Assembly (NCBI GenBank): GCA_027627225.1
Contig: CM051025.1
Coordinates: 77,292,474-77,356,473 of the forward strand
Source: Congeria kusceri
Lineage: Eukaryota > Mollusca > Bivalvia > Myida > Dreissenidae
Length of the DNA: 64,000 nucleotides
Reading direction: 5' to 3'
Made by a program: the position numbers and the translations under genes. A model generated the notes under the pieces. That model ran no database searches, had not been told where the DNA came from, and saw only the letters and a program-made list of their open reading frames with translations. This document shows, piece after piece, positions 55,375-64,000 of this stretch. Every line of letters starts with the position of its first letter. Positions within the stretch are counted from its first letter, which is position 1.

Positions 55375-56102
55375 CAGACATGGCGAAAGACCGTCGGCCC
55401 GTCGGACATTGCCGACGAAAATTTTAAAAGGCCGACGGTGAAATCCAATATCGTCGGACTTACTGTCCGGTAATTTTTTTGTTTCCATTTCCAAAGTTTG
55501 TAACCTCTTCGCAGTTTTCACAACAAAATTATTTCGCAGTTACCTGTTCCTGTGTATTCGGATTCGTTGCCATACGTAAACAAGTGAGTTTTTAATACGA
55601 ACAGTGTATGTTTTGTGAAAATATTTATCGAAATCTATCGTACATTTTCGGTGATATTCAAGTGTTATAAGTACAAACCATGAGTGCCTTCGACAAATTA
55701 AAATATGTTAAGGGGGCAATGCCGAATAAAAAAACAACTGCTCCGTCAGATAAAACGCATTCCCCACCCACCAAAGTCACCAAATACTAACGTAAATTTC
55801 AATCTTCATGGTGTGAAGGGCGTCCAAAGGATTTGACACAAACTTGTGATTCCTCATTGTACTGGAGGTGTACTATAATCTATAAAGTGATGAAAAATGT
55901 TCAATTTTGTGTATGTCATTATATTGAAAAAATAAAAGTAAAGTTAAATATTGGCACATTAAAATTTAAGAATAAAAACTCTTAAGTGGTGAATGTTAAA
56001 TACCAAAAGTTGAGGCCTGTGAAGTTCACAACTGGCCTGTAAATTTTTCCTCTCCGTAGGACAGTCTGGCCTGTAAATTGTGACGGTCTTTCGCCATGTC
56101 TG
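55375..56102. mobile_element. CAG/CTG element 2 (728 bp, 6-bp target duplication)
   Basis: Ends CAGACATGGCGAAAGACCGTC and its near-perfect inverted copy ending at 56102. Flanks CTGTCA (55369-55374 and 56103-56108) match perfectly. Sub-terminal words: GCCGACG/GTCGGAC on the left, GGCCTGTAAATT repeated on the right. It contains the short frame at 55680-55790. Confidence 0.87.
55680..55790 (+). pseudogene. 36-codon frame inside CAG/CTG element 2
   Basis: ATG to TAA, opening MSAFDKLKYVKGAMPNKK, followed by a Thr/Ser/Pro/Lys-rich tail. A leader-like AT-rich stretch comes before it. It may be the first part of a lost transposase gene left by internal deletion, or chance. No family assigned. Confidence 0.3.
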
Positions 56103-56108
56103 CTGTCA

Positions 56109-57781
56109 GCATGAAAAAGACCGTGTTTTATGTACCCCTTTCTGGGCCTCTATTGTTGCGCATGTGCACAAGTGACACTTATTTTGTTTACATAGGCAAA
56201 CAGGTGATCAAGCCAGGATGTAACATGCGAATTTTCATCGTTGAGTTTGTTCATGAATTAAAACTGTCCCAAAATAAATGCATATTTCGTTAAAAAAATA
56301 CTCGCTCACCAGTAAATGCTGCAAATAAAAGCAAAATAAACATAAATCATTTCAGACTTCCTACCTTTACGTGGTTAAGTTGACATTTGTAATTGAAATT
56401 TAATTGATTTGTGAGAATGGTCCGAAGTTAAGTTCAGTAGGATAAGCAGCTTTATGAAATGAGGTAAGTGCATTATGGGATTTGATTACAACAGATAAAT
56501 TTGGAACGCTGAGATGTGGTGTTTTGTCAGGTACTTGATGAAAATGGAGATATTTTATGCCTGTAAACAATCATTTGGGCAAAAATAGAAGTAATTATTG
56601 CTATTTCTTTATCTATTTACCTTTTAGGATAACATTGTTTCCATTTTTGTTAGAATAACAGTTTGCGCGAACGTTTGTCTAAAAACGAAACTGGATATGA
56701 CTATCCCGGGCATTTTAAAATACGAAAATCAGAATACCCCAGTACTACGTATACACCGGTAATAGGGTCATTGAGAATAAACCTTAATCAGAAGCAGTAG
56801 ATTCATGAAAACCATTGGATTTAGCAAATTATTAGAAAATGTCAACAAACTGGTCGGGTTTTCCATTCAGCTCCTTTTAAGCAGCACCCTGTCCCTTTTT
56901 TTATCCTAGATCTTTCCCTATATTGAGCTACTATTTACAGTTCTCCAGCCAGGATTGAAAAAGGACAGGGTGCTAATTACTAATAGGGCACGTTTTTCGC
57001 GCGCTCATATTTGTTCAAGCTGATATATTAATATATATGTGTAACAAACACATAGGTAATATATATGTTTTGTTTATTTTTTGGCTTTTTTTTCATGTAT
57101 ATCTACTATACATTTTCCTTGTAACTTTATATATTTATACTAAATTATAAAATGTACTAAGAAATTATATATCACTTAAAGTTTTCATTCTATATAATAT
57201 CACCCATAATAAATAGTTTAATATAATTATTAATATTTTTGTAATGCAACGTACAGTCTTATTATATGACCTATAAATAGACACTCCCATTGGTCCAGAC
57301 AGCTATCGGCAAGCAAACATACATGTCATATTCACTGGCCTAAACTGACGTTAACTGGGCTAAAAATAGAAATCAGCTCATATTCAGTGACCTAAAATTA
57401 GCATTTTCTGAAAATGAGTAAGTTCAATATTGGATCCCAGCATACAGTTTAAAATGTATTAGATTACCTACAAAGATACCGGAACCCATGTACATTTCCT
57501 GCTCAGTGACAAAAATTGTCAACACTAACAGACGATTTCACTGGGATTTTACATTCATGGCTTAGTTTTCGGGTAATGAGATATATTTGAATTAATACAT
57601 GAACTTTTTTCTTTGATCTGAAAGAACAAAAATAATGTTGATCAATATTTACTAACAATAGCATGGCTACGTGATTTTTTTGGGGTGTTTTGTTCATGAA
57701 TCCCAATATATTTCCTAAAAGGTACATGTTTTCTGATTACAAAACTGAAATGAAAATGAAAATATCTTACTTGGAAGTGAA
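56109..57781. other. intergenic DNA, no gene recognised
   Basis: AT-rich. Contains a short block (56860-56990) with CAGCACCCTGTCC and GGACAGGGTGCTAATTA in opposite orientation, perhaps a degraded inverted element. Nothing coding is supported. Confidence 0.3.
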
Positions 57782-57787
57782 GTTATG

Positions 57788-58961
57788 CAGGGGTTTACCT
57801 AAGGATTGGACCTTCACTTGCCCAGGGGGCAAGTTACTTTGAACATCTACTTGCCCCCAGTGAAAAAAGGTTGCCCCATCTTTAAGTCAATGTTTTTGAT
57901 ACTTAAAGCATACAAATGTGTTATTAGCAAACATGTATGAAACTTAATGACTTTCAACAGAAATAAAATCTATAAACATAAACAATTCACAAGTTTTTTA
58001 TTTTCTGGTGATCATATCAAGATATCATATGTCATGGTCATCAACAGATCAGGGGTCACTCTGCCAATCTCCAAATTAGCCAAAGGATACAAACTGAAAC
58101 AATTTTTTTAACATTCAACTAAAGAAATTGCCATTTGGCTACAAGTTTTTCTTCATAAAACCCCATGAAAAACCCAAAATGATTTTAGACATAGGTCAAT
58201 TTAGCTAAAGAAAATTTTGAGCCAGGGGGAGCCCTGCTTGCAAAGCAGGCCTATGAAGAGTTTGTCACTATTTTAAACTGTGACAGATTTGTCACTGTCA
58301 CAGTTTAATATAGTGACAAACTCTTCATATGCCTGCTTTGCAAGCTCCAAACGATCTTCATATTCTTAGCCTGTTCCTGTCTTACATTCATCAAATGGGA
58401 TTGAGAGTCCTCGTGGGCCTTAATCGAATCTTTTCTAAAGAAGTTTGATCCTGTTACAAAGCTTCCTACACTTTCAAATTTTCGTCACACCTTGCACTGC
58501 ATGCATTCGTTCTCGTATTCGAGCCATTGAAATTCATTTAACCACGAGGTCTGGAAAATGCGTTTTCTTGTTTCTTTTTCATACTTTCGTTTTCGAATGA
58601 CTGTTTCTTTGATTGATTTTGCTTGTTTGAATGATTTACTGTATTAAAAACAGGAAACACTTATGAAGACGACTTCGGACTGTTGCCGTCCTCCATTTTG
58701 GAGAAACTGCCGAATAAAACCTAATCCGAGCGGTTTGAGTGGCTTTTACCACGCAAACGACCAATCACAATCAGTTTTACGTAAAGCTGTGAGACATCGA
58801 TATTAGCTCAAAGAAAATAAAATAATCGCAAAAGAAAAAATCGGAAAGATGACACTACGATAATTGACTTGCCTGGCGGGCTAGCTCCTTTGGAAAATCA
58901 TTTGCCTGCGGCGATTTTAACCCGGCACGGGCAAGCGGGCATCCGCTTAAGTCAACCCCTG
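57788..58961. mobile_element. CAG/CTG element 3 (1174 bp, 6-bp target duplication)
   Basis: Ends CAGGGGTTTACCTAAGGAT and its imperfect complement (GCTTAAGTCAACCCCTG). Flanks GTTATG (57782-57787 and 58962-58967) match perfectly. Sub-terminal ACTTGCCC-type words recur at both ends. It contains the hairpin at 58236-58345. No transposase frame. Confidence 0.85.
58236..58345. repeat. long perfect-like hairpin inside CAG/CTG element 3
   Basis: Arms of about 50 nt: GCTTGCAAAGCAGGC, GAAGAGTTTGTCACTA and AAACTGTGACA pair with the complementary arm ending at 58345. The loop is about 10 nt. It could fold as a stable RNA stem or DNA cruciform. Confidence 0.85.
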
Positions 58962-58967
58962 GTTATG

Positions 58968-60540
58968 ACAATTTTTTTACACTACCCGTCAAAGTGTGAT
59001 AAAACGTTATACAAGAAAAAACATGAAAAGTCAGCCCAACTATGAATTTGTGTTTATAAAGCTAAAAGATATGAGGGGAAATGTATTTTATAAATGATGC
59101 ATGTTTTTGTATTACAAAACTGAAATAAAATCATAATTATCTCACTTAGAAGTGTTGTTATGACTATTTTTGTACACCACCCGTCATGCTGCAATAAGAT
59201 GCAAATTGGGAAAATACATGAAAAATGAAGACTTCTGTAGCATTGCAACATGATTTTTTTAGGGTGTTTTGATAATGAATCTAAATATATTTCCTAAAAG
59301 GTTTTCTGATTATAAAACTGAAATAAAAATAAAAATATCTTACTTGGAAGTGAAGTTATGAATGTTTTTGCACACCACATTTTATGTCAAATGTATACTT
59401 CATATTCAGATGGAAAACTAGAAAGTATCTTTTAAACAATACTGTCAATAGATTTCAACATGTTGCTTTTGATGGTTTTATCGAAGTCCAAGTTCTATCA
59501 GTGATTGTTAGTGAGTATTTTACATAAAAAGTTTATTGATAATGTTTAATACTTTTTCAGATTTCATTTTTTAATTGTAATTGCAAAACCAGTATTGCTC
59601 AAATATTTACACTTATCATTATTATATTGAAACTGACAAAAATGTATATTTACAATATCAGTTTAAGAAAACAGTCTTCAGACAGAAAACAGTTAAATTC
59701 AATTCTAGTTGTTCACAAAGTTTGGCTTCAGAATATCATGTTATAACAGAAAAACTGGAACTTTAGCTTTGTGCAGCCACAGTATTGTTCTTAACAATAA
59801 TAATAAATGTATGTATATTTAATCCATCATGAATTTCAAAGTGATTCCATATAAATTACAATAGAGGCAACAGCAGACTTGCAGTGGTACGACCCGACCA
59901 GGTACGAACCACTCCGAGTGTGCACGTCAATGTTATTGACGGCATATTTCTACTTATTCAACAATCTCGAACACACATGCAAATATATAACATACATAAT
60001 GCATCTTATTACACATTATTCTTCACTACTGTTTGTTTTCAGCAATTAATAAGGTTGCTACGCATGTACAATAATGTCATTCGTACAAAGCGCCGCCATC
60101 TTGGATTTGTGTTTTCTCTAGCATGGGGTTGGAAATGTCCCATAAATAATACTTATGCGGTTAAATGTGTACAAAAATTGTGATGCTTTTAATAAAAAAA
60201 CATTTTCATGATTAAACAGGTACCATGAAGTTCAGCGAAATATTTTTTCTCAGAAAAATAGGATTTTAAAATATTCGAGTAAGACTTTCGGAGCTAAAAA
60301 TAACACTCTTGTGGGAAATTTTCTGGTTTCCCTGTTACTTCATCATCTACTAAGCATATGCAATTCAGATTGGTTCCAGATATTTACGTTTTATATGGGT
60401 TTTAGAGCGAAATAAAATGATACCAGTGGTTGGGCCGCTTTCCGACACTAATTAATATTCATATCCAAGGGACACTACTCTTACTGCTTTGGCATTGCTA
60501 CTAACAATAGTTTTCTTGGATTAAAACAGTCATATAATGA
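58968..60540. other. intergenic DNA, no gene recognised
   Basis: AT-rich, with repeated words (ATTACAAAACTGAAAT, CTTACTTGGAAGTGAAGTTATG) near 57745, 59110 and 59315. A GC-rich spot at 60088-60106 contains a YY1-like motif. The 59884-60183 open frame has no recognisable product. Confidence 0.3.
60091..60105 (-). promoter_or_regulatory. YY1-like motif (CGCCGCCATCTTGG)
   Basis: CGCCGCCATCTTGG fits the reverse complement of the YY1 core AANATGGCNGCC. It stands in AT-rich DNA and may mark a promoter, but no gene start could be assigned nearby. Confidence 0.3.
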
Positions 60541-60542
60541 AA

Positions 60543-62285
60543 CAATTTTTGACTAAGGAGCCAGTGAATATGAACTGATATTCACTGGTAGAAAATCAGG
60601 GCTTTCATTAACTTTTGAAAACTGGAAGTTTGAACTTCCTGGCCTCTGATTTTGGAAGTTTTTCTCATACTATTTGAAAGTTTTGACAGTATGCCCTACA
60701 TTAGTCCTGAGTATTTCAGAAATGAAATTAAGTAATGTATTAAATTCAGGAATCTCACTAGGATTTTAAAATAGGAGTCCTGGTACTCCTTCCCCCTAAA
60801 ACGTATGAGTCCCAAATAGAAAAAAAGTTAAATTAAAGTATGTGACGCGCGAGAGTGAATGGAATTTTTACAATTTATACAATATATGACAGTTATAAAT
60901 AAAATAATAATCATGATAATAATAATAATGTTATTTTTATTATTATTTGGTTATGTAATTAAAACAATATATTTGTACCAATAATTAATTTTAAAATTGG
61001 TAAATACTGGGGAATTAGCAATTGATGGTCTAAACTTGTTGACTGATTTGTTATGTGTAGGCCTAGTAAAAAGATATGATGCTGTGATTAAAGTACAACA
61101 GGCAGGTACCAAAGCATAAGTTCTTGTCAAGTAGAGTAATTGTGAAACAGGTAAAATCATGTAAAAATGTCGAAAAGGAGCAATTATTGGTGATATTAAA
61201 CACCAAAATATGACTGTGTGCAAATGCAAATGTGTTTTAAAAATGTTTGTGATCTAAAAAGTGGGCGATGAAAATTTTCGCGACATCGCGAAGATATGTG
61301 ACATTTCAAAATTGTGTACTTAAATTACCACCAGTATTGTTAATATATGTCTTGTCATATGTGTTATATACTAAAAAGTTCCTTTATGTATGATTATTGA
61401 TAGATGCTTTTATATTCCTGTAAAAATTCAGCCCTAGATTTTCGTATAAAATTTCTGTAAAAAAAAAATCTCCTACCACCGTATTACTGAGATTTAGCTG
61501 TTATTCATGAAATTTGTTTCTCACTCATTTTACTAATGCTGTTTGTTTTGAGTTCTCAACTATGTTCTAATTGTTCTTAATTGAGGACGCTTTTTGTCAT
61601 ATTTTGGCGATTTAGCACATTCTGATTGACTTGTTGATTAAAGCACATCAATGAGTGACAATGTAACTTACCCATGAAAATAACTAACTGTCTAGAATGG
61701 TGTGGGCGGAGCTAAGGGACTGCTGTGGGCGGAGCTAAAGCACAAAGACTTTGACAGCTGCAGTGTGTACTGGGGTCAATATTGATTTTTATCGCGACTA
61801 ATGCCGAATCGTCTGCAGGCACTCATGTATGTGTTAAATAACAGGGTATACGCAGTAAGCAAAAAAGCATGCGTCCCGAGTACTCTTGGCATGGGTTTGA
61901 CATGCGTCCTTTTGAAAAAATATTCGTCCAAATACGCTTGATTTTGCGTTTCTGAGATCCCTGAAATTCAAGGTGTTTTTTAAGTGTTTATATGCCAATT
62001 TATTCAGTGAAAGAGGTTAACATTTAGATAAATTACGTAATTTTTCTTCTTACTTGTTCATCCTTACATGATAGAACTTCCATGGCTGAAATTTTGGAAG
62101 ATCTGCAACCTCCATGGCTGCAATTTTGGAAGTCCTGTGACAAAAACTGGGAGTAAATTACTCCCAAACTTCCCTTAATGGAAGCCCTGGAAAATTACAT
62201 TTACCTCGGATGCTTCGGTGAATGTGACATTCTACCAGTGAATATTAGATCATATTCACTTGCTCCCTAGTCAATAATTGTAAAA
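60543..62285. repeat. outer palindromic element split by CAG/CTG element 4
   Basis: The flanking arms ACAATTTTTGACTAAGGAGC (left) and GCTCCCTAGTCAATAATTGT (right), with CAGTGAATATG / CATATTCACTTG inside, are inverted copies of about 45 bp. With the inner element removed it is a short MITE-like hairpin. Confidence 0.65.
60597..62189. mobile_element. CAG/CTG element 4 (1593 bp, 6-bp target duplication)
   Basis: Ends CAGGGCTTTCATTAA and TTAATGGAAGCCCTG are inverted copies. Flanks GAAAAT (60591-60596 and 62190-62195) match perfectly. Sub-terminal words TGGAAGTTT / AACTTCC and ATTTTGGAAG recur at both ends. No transposase frame; the interior is AT-rich. Confidence 0.85.
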
Positions 62286-62455
62286 TATTTTTCAGCACCT
62301 CTATTTTAATTATTTTAAGTTTTGTTTTTAGGTAACTTTAACTGCAGTGAATATTAGATCATATTCACTTGCTCCCTAGTCAATAATTGTAAAATATTTT
62401 TCAGCACCTCTATTTTAATTATTTTAAGTTTTGTTTTTAGGTAACTTTAACTGCA
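62238..62455. repeat. 109-bp tandem duplication
   Basis: Two copies starting GTGAATATTAGATCATATTC at 62238 and 62347, identical by eye, including the right arm of the outer palindromic element and flank to AACTTTAACTGCA. Confidence 0.88.
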
Positions 62456-63039
62456 TTTATTTAAAATATCTGTGAGAATTATCTCCAGATGTTATCAGAA
62501 GCCAGGGCCTTCAATCTACGATTTTTGCCGCCTTATATCGGCCCCACTTCCCCACCTGAAAAGTATGTTTTTTCCCCTAAAAAATGGAAAATTCCCCCTA
62601 GGAGGTCTGCAAAAAAAAACAACAAAAAAAACAACAACAAAAACAACATAAAACCTATTTAAGATGCCAATAATTGTCAGCATCGTAAGTATAGCCATTT
62701 TGGTCCAGATCTCTACATCGCTAATATTTCATTGACACATGTTATGTGCGATAAACAATAAACCGATCCGTTCAACATCAAAGTGAAACAGTTTGACGTC
62801 ATCAGCTTATATCGCGCGTACCACCCATGACAACGTCCTTTCACTGTTGTCGCTTGAATTAGCAGCCGAATTACACGCTGTCCACTAGGAGGATGTACAC
62901 AGTACCTGTATGTCATAAATTAATACTGACCTATCTGAACGACAATAACGTTATCGATACGGCAAAAGTATGATTTTGTTTAAGAGGAAATGTTAACTGC
63001 ACATCGATTGCGATAAAACAATTTGGTTGGTATGCGCTA
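62456..63039. other. intergenic DNA, no gene recognised
   Basis: Has an A-rich run (62610-62650) and no supported gene. Confidence 0.3.
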
Positions 63040-63560
63040 CGATACATTTATTAAAAAGTAAAGATCTTGCAGTTCTCTACGCTACAAAGTTCTTACATGG
63101 CCATCAATACACCCACGCTTTCCATGCGGATGACAGGACGTTGTACATGTCAGCATAATTTTCGCGCCCTTTTCTAGCCGAACAAAGGCTTTTCATGAAG
63201 TACAGGTGTATTTTAACTGTAAATTAAATTTGTGTTTATGATGTGTGTACAGTAAAATACGAATAGGCGTTTCGCATGTCGATATAGTATATGTGTTGTG
63301 ATAAATGATCTAAAATTAAATGCAAGGAACTATATAATATTGTTATTTACAAATAGAATATTTTACATACGGATATAACACATTATGGATGTTAACAACA
63401 ATGAAAAGGTGATTTAATTACATTTACCTTTTGAGATAGGGAAAATAGTCTTGTGTTTACATGTATATGCACATGAATGACCTGACAAGTTATATCGCGA
63501 TTGCGATCCATGGACCCGCGAATCGGGATATAATGGAGTTGTAGTGTAGTTCCATTTTCG
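63040..63560 (+). repeat. diverged copy of the TA-flanked MITE interior
   Basis: Shares long collinear stretches with 7340-7800: CACCCACGCTTTCCATG, GACGTTGTACATGTC-like, GGATATAACACATT, GGATGTTAACAACAATGAAAA. It may be part of a second copy whose right end is beyond or degraded; the termini were not found. Confidence 0.6.
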
Positions 63561-64000
63561 GTCTTTTAAATTAATACATTAATTAATAATTTAAAAAGCG
63601 GGACTGCAAATTACTTTTACAAAAAAACGTGTTGCATATTGATATTAATAATATTAGTTTCATATTTCCGTTATATAATCGTGCTGGGCTAGAAAAATGC
63701 GCTAACTATTTATTAACGCTGGCAAAATCACGAAAAACTCGTGGAAATGACGCGTGTATAGCTGCAATGTTACATGTATACCGCAGCCTAGTCCAAATTT
63801 TAAGCGTTATTGGTAGATTCTGAGCTATGTTTTTTTTGTGCTAAAAAATAATAAAAGTTATATTTATAGGAGTTTCATTTGCCATAAAGATTACATGACG
63901 TTTTTACCAAACGACAATTGGACATGAGTTTGTTCGGGTTGAGTTAGTTTTCAAATCAGTTAATCTGTAAAAACTTCCATATTAAAATATTCCCCCGGTC
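63561..64000. other. right edge, no gene recognised
   Basis: AT-rich; a 64-codon open frame at 63629-63823 shows no recognisable product. Confidence 0.3.

Noticed and set aside
59884..60183. 99-codon frame near the YY1-like motif
   Set aside because: No domain, no codon pattern and no splice or homology support; probably chance.

Overview
The window is eukaryotic genomic DNA, most likely from a bivalve mollusc. It is AT-rich, has long introns with GT-AG junctions, and is full of interspersed repeats of molluscan type: elements opening with AGCTCACCTGAGC, a MITE with GAGGCG termini, and tRNA-derived SINEs. The MITE resembles repeats I associate with dreissenid and venerid clams, but I could not search for it, so the species stays open.

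The left two thirds (275-43586, + strand) is one large gene for a polycystin-1 family protein of the REJ (receptor for egg jelly) type. I rebuilt 31 exons by hand. Every junction except exon 12/13 is fixed by splice sites plus reading frame, and the sum is 6666 nt, a continuous frame of about 2221 residues. Domain order is: signal peptide, unassigned N-terminal region, Cys-rich segment, REJ module, GAIN/GPS site, first membrane helix, PLAT domain, ten further membrane helices, with the last six forming a polycystin channel. This layout matches PKDREJ and PKD1L proteins. Oddities are a 27-nt microexon, a 15-residue duplication in exon 2 and a 66-residue duplication in exon 24.

The introns hold nested mobile DNA. 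Intron 1 and introns 5-6 carry elements with internal ~150-165 bp tandem units, bounded by short inverted repeats. One sits inside a 3 kb fold-back element whose 12-bp target duplication is still visible. Intron 12 carries a 5'-truncated non-LTR retrotransposon with an open 713-codon frame (reverse transcriptase plus RNase H). The introns of the membrane half contain six full or partial copies of a ~200-250 bp MITE, several within 50 bp of splice sites.

The right third (43587-64000) is mostly intergenic. It holds a probable 3' UTR and poly(A) signal, a fold-back repeat, a 2.4 kb minisatellite of 31-bp units with a 527-bp higher-order period, two palindromic MITEs, a perfect 268-bp tandem duplication, and four unrelated-looking DNA elements. 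These four all start with CAG, end with CTG and are flanked by perfect 6-bp target duplications. A possible last exon or pseudogene fragment of an unrecognised - strand gene lies at 52.0-52.5 kb. I see no prokaryotic features, CRISPR or viral genes.
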